Part shown: positions 1 through 8,623 of the stretch, piece by piece
Layout of the letters: the number at the start of each line of letters is the position of its first letter
How positions within the stretch are numbered: position 1 is the first letter of the stretch
Source of the DNA: Streptomyces sp. CB01373
GTDB taxonomy: Bacteria; Actinomycetota; Actinomycetes; Streptomycetales; Streptomycetaceae
Direction: 5' to 3'
Assembly: GCF_002803075.1 (NCBI RefSeq)
Contig: NZ_NNBK01000001.1
Coordinates: 186,001-250,000 of the forward strand
DNA length: 64,000 nt
Notes under the pieces: model-generated
What the model was told of the DNA's origin: nothing
What the model saw: only the letters and a program-made list of their open reading frames with translations
Database searches by the model: none
Translations under genes and position numbers: made by a program

Positions 1-93
1 GAGCTGGGCCTGGCGGAGGCGGTACGGGACGGACGCGTCGAGGTGACCGGAGACGGCGCCGCCGCGAAGGCCCTGCGCGAGAACGGGACATGA
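1..93 (+). CDS. 3' end of an unidentified gene (partial)
   Basis: An open frame runs in from the left edge and stops with TGA at 91-93. Only the last 30 residues are present (ending AKALRENGT). The piece GRVEVTGDGAAAKALREN vaguely recalls the C-terminal strand-helix of SCP2-like or winged-helix regulator proteins, but this is too short to name. A strong hairpin immediately follows the stop, which supports this being a genuine gene end. Confidence 0.55.
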   Translation, partial: ELGLAEAVRDGRVEVTGDGAAAKALRENGT

Positions 94-95
94 GC

Positions 96-127
96 GAAGG
101 CCCGCCCCCCGAGGGGAGCGGGCCTTC
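96..127. terminator. Intrinsic terminator hairpin
   Basis: A 10-bp perfect stem, GAAGGCCCGC (96-105) with GCGGGCCTTC (118-127), starts 2 nt after the TGA of the left-edge gene. The loop contains further C/G runs that can extend the stem. It lies between that gene and the leftward gene ending at 155, so it could serve both strands. Confidence 0.75.
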
Positions 128-154
128 ACGGACGGTGTCGGGCGAGGGTGTCTG

Positions 155-976
155 TCAGACCCCCGGCGGCACCCGCGAGGGGCGCCCCGATCCGCGCGTC
201 AGCGCGTACCCGCCGATGCCCGCGAGCGCGGCCAGCACGCCGCCGATACCGGTCCACACCCAGCGGTCGGACCACCAGCCGGAGGACCAGCCGCCGTCGG
301 GCTCGATGCTCGACAGCACGGCCGGCTTCTTCTTGCCGCCGTCGTCATTCGAACCGCCGTCGGCCTGCTCGGACTTGACCGCGATGCCCGGGGTCAACGG
401 CTGTGCGAGCGAGCCGTCGACCGCGGCCGCGCCGCCGATGTCCTTGGAGTCGGCCCGCACCTCGGCGTTGACCGGCAGACCCAGGTCGGAGGCCGGCAGG
501 CCGACGGCCATCAGCCGGACGTAGTACGTGCCCGGCAGCGGGTCGTTGGCCCACGGCTCGGCCCAGGCCCGCACCGTGCGCAGCACGCAGGCGAGTTCGA
601 CCGACCCGGTGCCCTGGGCGGCGGTGCGGGTCTGGGCGCCGTACTGGCAGGACTGGCGGCGTCGCAGACCGTCGTAGACGTCGATCTGCCACGTTTGCGA
701 GGCGTGCGAGTCGGGCAGCTTCACCGTCGCCTTGACGGTGGGGCGCTGCCCGGCGTCCGCGGCGAACGACCAGTACATGTAGTCGCCCGTGGAGCCGCCG
801 GCGGTCGCCTGCTGCCCCTGCTCGATCTCGGTCGCGGTACGGAACGAGGTGCCGGCCTGGGTGGGCGCCCCGCTGTCGCCGGACGGGTCCGCCGAGGGCG
901 ACGAGTCGGCGGCCGCGGGGCCCGCGGCCAGCCCGAGCGCCAGCAGTGCGGCGCCCAGTACACGGGTGATACGCAT
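155..976 (-). CDS. Secreted, C-terminally membrane-anchored protein of unknown function
   Basis: This 273-aa protein has a signal peptide at about residues 1-23 (MRITRV, then an Ala/Leu-rich core ending AAADS). It has a long extracellular region rich in Gly, Asp and Ser, and one C-terminal transmembrane segment (WVWTGIGGVLAALAGIGGYA) followed by a short basic tail. A start further upstream is open, but ATG at 976 overlaps the VWA gene's stop as ATGA and is followed directly by the signal peptide. It is translationally coupled to the VWA protein upstream, which has the same signal-peptide/anchor layout, so the two probably act together at the cell surface. No catalytic motif was seen; no function is assigned. 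Confidence 0.8.
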   Translation of the reverse strand: MRITRVLGAALLALGLAAGPAAADSSPSADPSGDSGAPTQAGTSFRTATEIEQGQQATAGGSTGDYMYWSFAADAGQRPTVKATVKLPDSHASQTWQIDVYDGLRRRQSCQYGAQTRTAAQGTGSVELACVLRTVRAWAEPWANDPLPGTYYVRLMAVGLPASDLGLPVNAEVRADSKDIGGAAAVDGSLAQPLTPGIAVKSEQADGGSNDDGGKKKPAVLSSIEPDGGWSSGWWSDRWVWTGIGGVLAALAGIGGYALTRGSGRPSRVPPGV

Positions 977-2241
977 CAGTTCGTCCTCCAGATCGCGACG
1001 CGCCAACGCGACACCCAGCCCCACAGCAGGCCCGCGACGAAGCCGGTCAGCACCAGCGCGCCGAGCAGCCACCAGCCGCGGCCGAGACCGAAGGAGGCCA
1101 CATCACTCGACTTGCCCGGACCGTCCACCACGTCCACGGTCAGCTCCAGCGGCATGCCCGGCGCGGTCTTCACCCCGGAGGCCGCCGAGAAGGCGTTGGT
1201 GATCTGCAGGCACACGGTCTCGGCCGGGGCGCTCTCGTCGTCGCTCTCCGGCTTCGGGTAGCGCAGACCCGTGGAGATCACGTCCGTACGGCCGTTGCCC
1301 GCCGCCTCACCGCGTACGATCTCCCGTCCGCGCTCCGTCACGGCGCGCACCAGCAGGCCGTAGTCCGGGTCGACGGCACGGTCGGCGGCGACGCTCACCG
1401 AGGCGCGCAGCTCCTGCCCGGGGTTGACGTCCACCCGGTACCAGCGCTGCTTCCCGAACTCCTCACGGTCGGTGTAGAGGCCGGACTTGAGCGTCGGTGC
1501 CTTCGCGCACTCGGTGGCACCCTCCGCGGCCACCGGCGTCACCACCGGATCGGCCGCCCGGTCGACCAACTGGCCGACACGGTCACTGAGTTCCTCCTTG
1601 TGCTGTACGGAGGTGTAGGTGCCGCCGGTCGCCTCCGCGATGCAGATGAGCTGGTCGCGGGTCTTGGCGTCGGGCACCAGGCCGAGCGTGTCGATGGTCA
1701 GACCGATGCCCTTGGCCGCGATCTCGCGGGCCACCTCGCACGGGTCCAGCGGCTGGCAGGTGTCCTCGCCGTCGGTGATCAGGACGATCCGGCGCATGCC
1801 GTTGCCGCCGTCGAGGTCCGTGGCCGCCTTCAGCAGCGCCGGTCCGATCGGGGTCCAGCCGGTCGGCACCAGCGTCGCCACCGCCGTCTTGGCCTCGGTG
1901 CGGTTCAGCGGGCCCACCGGGTACAGCTGGGCGGTGTCCTTGCAGCCCGTCTGCCGGTCGTTGCCGGGGTAGTTGGCACCGAGGGTGCGGATTCCGAGCT
2001 GGACCTCCTCCGGGGTCGCGTCGAGCACCTCGTTGAACGCCTGCTTGGCCGCGGCCATCCGCGACCCGCCGTCCATGTCCCGGGTCCGCATGGACCCGCT
2101 GACATCCAGGACGAGTTCGACCTTCGGGGCGTCCTGCCCCTCCGTCTCGTCGGCTACCGCTCCGGCGGGAAAGGCCATCCCCACCGTCAGGGCGGCGAGC
2201 AGAGCACAGACTCCCGCCGCCAGCCGTTGTCTTGTGATCAT
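976..2241 (-). CDS. VWA-domain secreted, membrane-anchored protein
   Basis: A 421-aa protein. The signal peptide covers about residues 1-30 (cleavage near AVA-D). A von Willebrand factor A domain follows, with the MIDAS metal-binding motif DVSGS at 46-50 and the characteristic ITDGED strand later in the domain. The remainder is a beta-rich extracellular region, then a C-terminal transmembrane helix near 387-411 with a basic cytoplasmic tail. VWA domains bind divalent metal and mediate protein-protein contacts. The gene follows an IucA/IucC synthetase by 9 nt and overlaps the next gene by 4 nt, suggesting one leftward transcript. A direct role in siderophore handling is only a context guess. 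Confidence 0.87.
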   Translation of the reverse strand: MITRQRLAAGVCALLAALTVGMAFPAGAVADETEGQDAPKVELVLDVSGSMRTRDMDGGSRMAAAKQAFNEVLDATPEEVQLGIRTLGANYPGNDRQTGCKDTAQLYPVGPLNRTEAKTAVATLVPTGWTPIGPALLKAATDLDGGNGMRRIVLITDGEDTCQPLDPCEVAREIAAKGIGLTIDTLGLVPDAKTRDQLICIAEATGGTYTSVQHKEELSDRVGQLVDRAADPVVTPVAAEGATECAKAPTLKSGLYTDREEFGKQRWYRVDVNPGQELRASVSVAADRAVDPDYGLLVRAVTERGREIVRGEAAGNGRTDVISTGLRYPKPESDDESAPAETVCLQITNAFSAASGVKTAPGMPLELTVDVVDGPGKSSDVASFGLGRGWWLLGALVLTGFVAGLLWGWVSRWRVAIWRTN

Positions 2242-2250
2242 CGGCGGATC

Positions 2251-3783
2251 TTATTGATCCGACGCGCCGGGCACCAAAACGAGCGGGTTGGGCAGCCCGG
2301 TCCACTGGTCGCCGGGCATGCCGGGAGACAACCGCATCAGCGTCAACGCCTTTGCCGGAACGGGCTGTTCGCGCAGTGCCACGACGTCCGGGGTACGCGG
2401 CAGATCCCGTACGGCCGGCTCCAGCGCGGCGCGCAGCGCCGTCACGGATCCCGCCGTTCCCGCCAGCGCGCCCGCCACCAGCGAGCCGAACAGCTTGCGG
2501 CGCAGGGCGGTCGGGTCGTCGGTGAGGTTCCGGGCCGGCAACTCCGGTACGGCGATGCCGTGCTGGGAGAGCCGGGCGGGACTGATCCGGATGTCGGCGA
2601 GGTCGCGGTAGACCAGCCGCAGCGGGGCGCCGGACCCGGACAGCACCACGAGCAGGTTCTGGCCGTGCGCCTCCAGGGCCACCCCCGACTCCAGCAGGCG
2701 CAAGCCGACGGTCAGCGCCAGACGCGTGAACTCCTCCGTCCAGGCAGGCGAGTCGGGCAGGCCCGTGGTGGGCAGCGCCGCCACCGGCACGACATGCTCC
2801 CCGGGCGCCGCGTACGTCCGCGGCGACTCCCGCAACAGGGCGGCCAGTTCGGGGGAGCCCGCGGTGGCCGCGCCCAGGGTGCGGGTGATGTGCAGCAGGC
2901 CGTCCGTGCGGGCCGCCAGGTCCACGGCGAAGGCCGACAGGGCGGCTGAGGCGGTCACCGAGCCGACCGAGATGTCCCGGACGGAGGACGTCAGCCGGGC
3001 GCTGAGCGAGGTCTTGACATGCGGTCCGCCGGGCACGGCGAGCGTCCGCAGCGACATCAGCGGATGCGCCGCGAGGACGCGCTCCCCACGGGGCTGCTTG
3101 AGCACGTGCGCCGCCTGCCAGGGGTGCACGGGGATCAGCAGTCGCCCGCCGTCCCGCAGATCCTCCGGCCACGCCCCGCTCACCAGGCACTCCCGCTCCG
3201 GGACCGGCAGCAGCCCCAGCTCGACCGCAGGCCGGTGCTCGGGTCCGTACGCGAGCTGCTCGGCGACCGAGAAACCCGGCCGGGAACGGCAGTTGGGGTG
3301 GAAGGGGTGACCGTCGACCACCCGCTGCTCCCACTGCCAGTCCGTCACCGGCCACTCCCGCGAGGCAGCTTCGTCCTCGGGCGGCTGATCGGCCCGCGAC
3401 AGTGCCAGCGAGGCGACACTGTGCCCCAGTTCGGCGGCGAGGGAGTCGCCGTGCGGTACGGCGAGGTCACGCATCAACCGCGCTGGGTCCTCGTGGACCG
3501 TCCCGGCCAGACGTACGGCCGTGACGTACCCGGAGGTGGCGTACGGGTCCGACGGCGGCCCCTCCAGTCGGCGGCCGTCGCGCAGCCGCAGGACGAGCGC
3601 GTCCCGTGTGCGTTCCCGGCCCGCGACCCACGGCAGCGGCTCATGGGCGAGCGCCCGCCACAGCCGGGTCAGCACGGCGGCCCGCGCGCCGGGCAGCCGC
3701 GCCGCGTACCGTGGGGCCAGGTCGGGCCGCACGGCGGCCAGCTCCTCGGCGACCTCGGTCTCGGTGGCTGGGGGACGGTGCAC
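2251..3783 (-). CDS. IucA/IucC family NRPS-independent siderophore synthetase
   Basis: A 510-aa adenylating synthetase of the IucA/IucC family, which condenses a carboxylate (citrate or dicarboxylic half-amide) with an amine or hydroxylamine using ATP. Family landmarks are visible: GHPFHPNCRSRPG at 158-170 (the usual Lys of the HPxxK pattern is Arg), HPWQ at 220-223, a KTSLSARLTSSVRD phosphate-binding segment at 257-270, and an EAHGQNLLV strand in the C-terminal half. Length is at the short end for the family (usually 550-620). It is divergently transcribed from a second IucA/IucC gene across a 110-bp spacer. The substrate cannot be inferred from sequence. Confidence 0.9.
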   Translation of the reverse strand: MHRPPATETEVAEELAAVRPDLAPRYAARLPGARAAVLTRLWRALAHEPLPWVAGRERTRDALVLRLRDGRRLEGPPSDPYATSGYVTAVRLAGTVHEDPARLMRDLAVPHGDSLAAELGHSVASLALSRADQPPEDEAASREWPVTDWQWEQRVVDGHPFHPNCRSRPGFSVAEQLAYGPEHRPAVELGLLPVPERECLVSGAWPEDLRDGGRLLIPVHPWQAAHVLKQPRGERVLAAHPLMSLRTLAVPGGPHVKTSLSARLTSSVRDISVGSVTASAALSAFAVDLAARTDGLLHITRTLGAATAGSPELAALLRESPRTYAAPGEHVVPVAALPTTGLPDSPAWTEEFTRLALTVGLRLLESGVALEAHGQNLLVVLSGSGAPLRLVYRDLADIRISPARLSQHGIAVPELPARNLTDDPTALRRKLFGSLVAGALAGTAGSVTALRAALEPAVRDLPRTPDVVALREQPVPAKALTLMRLSPGMPGDQWTGLPNPLVLVPGASDQ

Positions 3784-3893
3784 GGTCGGACTCCTCCGAT
3801 ACGGGCGGGCGTCAGGTCGGCGCGCGCCGGGCAGACATACTGATCACCTTCGTACCGCGTGGACTTATGGACCGAACGGACCGAGTAAAGCGC

Positions 3894-5420
3894 ATGGAGC
3901 TCCCGCCCCCCACCGGCGACGTCGCGCCCGCCACCGCGGGCATCGCGGAGCGCGCCGACGCGTACGCGGCCGCGCCCCTGCTGAACTGCCTGCTCCGCGA
4001 GGTCGCGCGGCCGTGCCCGGACCCGGGCGGGTTCCGCACGTACCGGCTGCCGGGCGGGGGCCGGCTGCTGCGGGTGCGCGACGGGCGGCGGCCCACCGCG
4101 CCGGAGGTGTACGCGGGGGACGGCTGGCAGCGGATCGGCCACCCGGAACTGGTCAAACTCGTGTCCGAGGAGCTGCGCCGGTACACGGGCCTGTCCAACG
4201 ACGAGCTGCCCGCCGAGATGATCGACAGCCGGGAGGCGGTGGCGGCGCTGCTCACCGCCCGCGACCGCGCGCCGGTGCCCGAGGACCCGTACGTCCGCTC
4301 CGAGCAGGCGCTCGTCACCGGCCACCCGTACCACCCGGCGCCCAAGGCGCGAGGGGGCGGCCCGGTCGCCTCCTGGCTGCCGTACGCGCCCGAGGCGCAC
4401 GCCTGCTTCCCGCTGGTGCTGCTCGGGGTGCGCGAGGACGTGGCCGTCGAGGAGGGCGACACCTCGGCGCTCGACGCGCTGGGCCAGGCCCCGCCCGGCT
4501 ACCGGCTGTTGCCCGCCCACCCCTGGCAGCTCGACCTGGTCGGCCGCGACCTGGCCGGGGCCTTCGCCGACGGGCGGCTGCTGCGGCTGGGCACGACGGC
4601 CCGCGCGGTGTGGCCCACGGCGGCGGTCCGCACCGTCCACGTCCCCGACGCGGACCTCTTCCTGAAGTTCAGCCTGGACGTGCGGATCACCAACGACGTA
4701 CGGCGGCTGTGGCGGCACGACCTGCGCGAACTGCGCCGCACCGACACGGCCGTCGCGACCGCGTTCGGCCGGCTGCCGGGCCGGGCGGCCTGGCTGTCCG
4801 ACCGCGGCTACCGCACCGCCGCCTTCGCCTTCGAGGAACTCGCCGTCGTCGTCCGCGACGGACTCGGCGAACATCTGGTGCCCGGCGCGACCCCGCTGCT
4901 CGCCGCCGCCCTGGCCGAGGGCTTCGACGGCAACCCGCTGGACGGCCCGGCGGACCCGGCACTGTGGTGGGAGGCGTATCTGCGCCAGGTCGTACCCCCT
5001 GCCCTCGGGGCCTTCGCCCGGTACGGCGTCGTCCTGGAGGCCCATCTGCAGAACTCGCTGATCGCCGTGGACGCCGGTGGTATGCCCGTGCAGGCGCTCT
5101 TCCGGGACGCGGAGGGCGTCAAGCTGCTGCCGGACGTCTCCCGGGCCGCCGGATGGGAGCGGCTGGTGTACTGCCTGGTCGTCAACCATCTCGGTGAGAT
5201 CGCCGCCGCCCTCGCCGAACGCCACCCGGGCCTCGACCCCTGGCCCGCCGCCCGTCGTGAACTCGCCCGCCACGACCTGCCGGAGGCCGCCGCCCTGCTC
5301 ACCTCGCCCACCGTGCCCGGCAAGACGAACCTGCTGCTGCGCTGGACCGGAGCCGACGGCGCGGCGGCCCGTTACCAGCCGCTGCCGAACCCGCTGGTGA
5401 CCACCCGGATCCCGCGCTGA
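3894..5420 (+). CDS. IucA/IucC family NRPS-independent siderophore synthetase (second copy)
   Basis: A 508-aa synthetase, paralogous to but clearly divergent from the leftward neighbour. Landmarks are GHPYHPAPKARGG at 143-155 (the canonical Lys is present here), HPWQ at 209-212, LKFSLDVRITNDVR at 257-270, and EAHLQNSLIA in the ferric-reductase-like C-terminal half. ATG 3894 was chosen because codons between the upstream ATG 3867 and 3894 (CGA, GTA, CGA) break the GC-rich third-position pattern; 3867 remains possible. Two NIS synthetases side by side usually act sequentially on one siderophore. No decarboxylase, monooxygenase, acyltransferase or exporter is adjacent in this window. Confidence 0.9.
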   Translation: MELPPPTGDVAPATAGIAERADAYAAAPLLNCLLREVARPCPDPGGFRTYRLPGGGRLLRVRDGRRPTAPEVYAGDGWQRIGHPELVKLVSEELRRYTGLSNDELPAEMIDSREAVAALLTARDRAPVPEDPYVRSEQALVTGHPYHPAPKARGGGPVASWLPYAPEAHACFPLVLLGVREDVAVEEGDTSALDALGQAPPGYRLLPAHPWQLDLVGRDLAGAFADGRLLRLGTTARAVWPTAAVRTVHVPDADLFLKFSLDVRITNDVRRLWRHDLRELRRTDTAVATAFGRLPGRAAWLSDRGYRTAAFAFEELAVVVRDGLGEHLVPGATPLLAAALAEGFDGNPLDGPADPALWWEAYLRQVVPPALGAFARYGVVLEAHLQNSLIAVDAGGMPVQALFRDAEGVKLLPDVSRAAGWERLVYCLVVNHLGEIAAALAERHPGLDPWPAARRELARHDLPEAAALLTSPTVPGKTNLLLRWTGADGAAARYQPLPNPLVTTRIPR

Positions 5421-5598
5421 CCCCGGCGGGTGCGAGGACCGCCCGCAGTACGCCGGCGGGTGTGCCGCGTGACGTGACCGCTGTCCGTCCCCGTCCCGCC
5501 ACCCCTGGCTGCCGTCGGTGGGTCAAGGCGTGCTGTGCCGCGTAACCCTGACGCCCTTTCATGCCGCTGTCCCGGTTTTGGGGAGATCGAGACAATCA

Positions 5599-5620
5599 GT
5601 TCACCCAACGTTCGGACAAC
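5599..5620 (+). promoter_or_regulatory. PHO-box-like direct repeat (PhoP operator candidate)
   Basis: Two consecutive 11-nt units, GTTCACCCAAC (5599-5609) and GTTCGGACAAC (5610-5620), lie about 95 bp upstream of the secreted nuclease gene. Streptomyces PhoP binds tandem 11-nt units of the form GTTCACC plus four bases, so the first unit fits very well and the second moderately. The rest of the 295-bp gap (5421-5715) shows no gene. Confidence 0.5.
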
Positions 5621-5715
5621 GGCCGGGAGTCCCGGTTTTACTCGCTTCGCCTTGGTCGGTCGTACTCGGGTTCCAGCTGCCCGTGCCGCCGTTCTCCAAT
5701 TTCAGGAGCGACTTC

Positions 5716-8550
5716 ATGTCTCGTCCTCTCCCGAGGAACTCCCGGTCCCGCCGGACTCTGGTCCGGACCACCGGCATCGTGCTTGCCGTGACCGGTCTGA
5801 GCAGCTTCCTCGCCGGACCTGCCAACGCCAACCCGGCCGGTACCGGACTGGTGATCAACGAGGTGTACGGCGGGGGCGGCAACTCCGGCTCCACCTACAC
5901 CAATGACTACATCGAGCTCTTCAACCCGACCGACACGGCCGTCAGCGTGAGCGGCTGGTCGGTGTCGTACTTCAGCGCCAAGGGCAACCTCGGCGGGACG
6001 ACGGCCCTGTCGGGCAGCGTGCCGGCCCACGGCTACTACCTCGTCCAGGAGGCGAAGGGCACCGGCGGCACCACGCCGCTGCCCACCCCCGACACGAGCG
6101 GTCAGCTGGCGATGTCGGCGACCGACGGCTCGGTGACGCTGAACGACGCGACCAGCGCCGTCATCGACACGGTCGGCTTCGGCACCGGCTCGGTCTTCGA
6201 GGGCGCGGCCGCTCCCGCGCCGAGCAACACCACGGCCGTCACTCGCGTGACCCCCGGTGTGGACACGGACAACAACAGCGTCGACTTCACCACTCGCCAG
6301 CCCGCCCCCAAGAACTCGGGCAATGAGCCCGGTGACGGCGACGGTGGCTCGGGCGGTGACGCCGGCAAGGTGACGATCGCCGAGATCCAGGGCACCAACA
6401 CGGACACCTCGCCGTTGGCGGGCAAGACGGTCACCACCGAGGGTGTCGTCACGGCCGTGTACGCGACCGGCGGGTTCAACGGCTTCTACATCGAGACGGG
6501 AGGCGCCGGCGGCACCGTCGCCGACGACAAGACCCCCGGAGCCTCGGACGCCGTGTTCGTCTACGGGTCGCAGTCGGCCGGCACCGTGACCATCGGCGAG
6601 AGCGTCGAGGTGCGCGGCACGGTCCAGGAGTTCGCCGGCACCACCGAGATCACCTTCCCGACCGTCACGAAGCTGTCCACCCCGCTGCCGCCCGTCACCC
6701 CCCTCAGGATCGCGTGGAGCGACCTGGAGACCGACGCCCAGAAGAGAGCGCACGAGGGCGAACTCATCGCTCCCCAGGGCGACTTCACGGTGACGGACAA
6801 CTACAACACCAACTTCTACGGCCAGATCGGGCTGGCCGCCGGCGACAAGATGCTGCGCCAGCCGACGGACGCGGGCCCCGCCGGCAGCGACGTCGCACAG
6901 CGGACCGCCGACTACAACGCCTCCCACGCCATCACGCTCGATGACGGGGCCGGTGTCAGCTACACCGCCACCGGCGCCGCCGCCAACGACCCGCTGCCCT
7001 GGCTCACCGCCGACAACCCGGTCAGCGTGGGTGCCAAGGTGACCTTCCACAGGCCCGTTGTCCTGGAGTACCGCAACTCGCTGTGGAACTTCCAGCCCAC
7101 CAGCCAGGTCAACGGCGCGGGAACGGACATCGTCTCGTTCTCCGACATGCGCGCCCAGAAGGCGAAGCCGGCGGCCGTGGGCGGCAAGGTCCGCCTCGCG
7201 ACCTTCAACGTGCAGAACTACTTCCCGATGACGGGCGACCAGTACATCGCCAAGGGCCTGGGGAAGTGCTCCTTCTACAACGACCGCCAGGGCAACCACA
7301 TCGGGGTCAACGACTGCGGGGCCAACGGCCCGCGCGGCGCTGCCGACGAGGTCAGCTTCCAGCGCCAGCAGAGCAAGATCGTCACCGGCATCAACGGCCT
7401 CGGCGCGAGCGTGGTCTCGCTGGAGGAGGTCGAGAACTCGGCCAAGTTCGGGGAGGACCGCGACAAGGCGCTCGCGGGCCTGGTCGACGCCCTCAACGCC
7501 AAGGCGGGCGCCGGCACCTGGGCGTTCGCGCCGTCGCCGGCGGCTGCGGACCGGCCGGCGGTGACCGCCGAGGACGTCATCCGGACCGCGTTCATCTACA
7601 AGCCGGCCGACGTCTCCCCGGTGGGTGCCTCGCACATCCTGAAGGACCTCTCCGGTCCCGGTCAGGACTTCTCCATCGCCCGCGAGCCGCTGGCCCAGGG
7701 CTTCAAGGCCGTCGGCACCAATGACTCGGACGCCTTCCTGGTCGTGGCCAACCACCTGAAGTCGAAGGGCGGAACCGGCGCCGGTCTCTACCCCGGCGAC
7801 AAGGAGGACACCCGCCCCGCCTACAACCAGGGCGCCTACAACGAGACCCGCACGCACCAGGCGCACGCCATGCTCGGTTTCGCGCAGGAGCAGGCGCTGG
7901 CGCTGAAGACGGACAAGGTGTTCCTCGTCGGCGACTTCAACGCCTACAACCACGAGGACCCGATGGAGTACCTGTACAGCCAGGGCTACAGCGACCTCGG
8001 GTCGACGTACGACCCGGACCACTACTCCTACGCCTTCCACGGCCTCCAGGGCACCCTCGACCACATCGTCGCCAGCCCGGCCGCGCAGTCGATGGTCACC
8101 GGCGCGACGGTCTGGCAGATCAACGCCCAGGAGTCGGTCGCCTACAACTACAGCCGCTACAACTACAACGTCACCCAGCTCTTCAACGCCGAAGACCCCT
8201 TCTCGGCCTCCGACCACGACCCCGTCGTCGTCGGCCTCAACACAGGGTCGGAGTCCGCGAAGGCCGCTTCCAAGGTCGACCTCAAGGTCACCCCGAACAA
8301 GGTCGTGGTGAACAAGACCGAGGTCATGGCGCATGTGACGGTCACGGCCAACGGTGCCAAGCCGACCGGCACCGTCACGGTGACCGTCGACGGCCAGACC
8401 TGCGGCGCCAAGCTCAGCGGCGGCGTGGCGAACGTCAAGCTGCCGGTGTTCCACAAGGCGGGCACGCACACCGTGACCGTGAACTACTCCGGGGACGCCA
8501 AGGTGCTCGCCGGGACGGCTGAAACGTCGGTGACGGTCACCACCAAGTAG
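5716..8550 (+). CDS. ExeM/NucH family secreted endonuclease
   Basis: A 944-aa secreted nuclease. The Arg-rich signal peptide is at about 1-37 (cleavage near ANA-N). A lamin-tail domain follows (about 38-160, starting GLVINEVYGGGG), then a Gly/Asp linker, an OB-fold-like region (about 215-470), an endonuclease/exonuclease/phosphatase domain at about 490-850, and a C-terminal bacterial Ig-like domain. Catalytic-core motifs are VRLATFNVQNYF near 490, LEEVEN, VGDFNAYNHEDP near 738 and ASDHDPVVV near 830. ATG 5716 has an AGGAG at 5703-5707 and begins the signal peptide. The likely role is extracellular DNA/RNA degradation, consistent with phosphate scavenging given the PHO-like box upstream. Confidence 0.9.
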   Translation: MSRPLPRNSRSRRTLVRTTGIVLAVTGLSSFLAGPANANPAGTGLVINEVYGGGGNSGSTYTNDYIELFNPTDTAVSVSGWSVSYFSAKGNLGGTTALSGSVPAHGYYLVQEAKGTGGTTPLPTPDTSGQLAMSATDGSVTLNDATSAVIDTVGFGTGSVFEGAAAPAPSNTTAVTRVTPGVDTDNNSVDFTTRQPAPKNSGNEPGDGDGGSGGDAGKVTIAEIQGTNTDTSPLAGKTVTTEGVVTAVYATGGFNGFYIETGGAGGTVADDKTPGASDAVFVYGSQSAGTVTIGESVEVRGTVQEFAGTTEITFPTVTKLSTPLPPVTPLRIAWSDLETDAQKRAHEGELIAPQGDFTVTDNYNTNFYGQIGLAAGDKMLRQPTDAGPAGSDVAQRTADYNASHAITLDDGAGVSYTATGAAANDPLPWLTADNPVSVGAKVTFHRPVVLEYRNSLWNFQPTSQVNGAGTDIVSFSDMRAQKAKPAAVGGKVRLATFNVQNYFPMTGDQYIAKGLGKCSFYNDRQGNHIGVNDCGANGPRGAADEVSFQRQQSKIVTGINGLGASVVSLEEVENSAKFGEDRDKALAGLVDALNAKAGAGTWAFAPSPAAADRPAVTAEDVIRTAFIYKPADVSPVGASHILKDLSGPGQDFSIAREPLAQGFKAVGTNDSDAFLVVANHLKSKGGTGAGLYPGDKEDTRPAYNQGAYNETRTHQAHAMLGFAQEQALALKTDKVFLVGDFNAYNHEDPMEYLYSQGYSDLGSTYDPDHYSYAFHGLQGTLDHIVASPAAQSMVTGATVWQINAQESVAYNYSRYNYNVTQLFNAEDPFSASDHDPVVVGLNTGSESAKAASKVDLKVTPNKVVVNKTEVMAHVTVTANGAKPTGTVTVTVDGQTCGAKLSGGVANVKLPVFHKAGTHTVTVNYSGDAKVLAGTAETSVTVTTK

Positions 8551-8590
8551 GCCAAGAAGGCGCGCACGCACGGACGCGCGGCATGTACGA

Positions 8591-8620
8591 CGGGAGCCTG
8601 CCCTTCGGGGCGGGCTCCCG
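8591..8620. terminator. Bidirectional terminator hairpin
   Basis: A 13-bp stem (8591-8603 with 8608-8620, one G-T pair) is closed by a TTCG tetraloop. It sits between the convergent ends of the nuclease (8550) and the orphan gene (8624), so it probably terminates both. Confidence 0.85.
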
Positions 8621-8623
8621 TTC

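Noticed and set aside
3784..3893. Iron box (DmdR/IdeR type) between the two IucA/IucC genes
   Set aside because: Searched for TTAGGTTAGGCTAACCTAA-like sequence; nothing better than random is present.
5638..8571. A 977-codon open frame antisense to the secreted nuclease
   Set aside because: Composition is Val/Gly/Arg/Asp-rich without domains, and it mirrors the GC bias of the sense gene.
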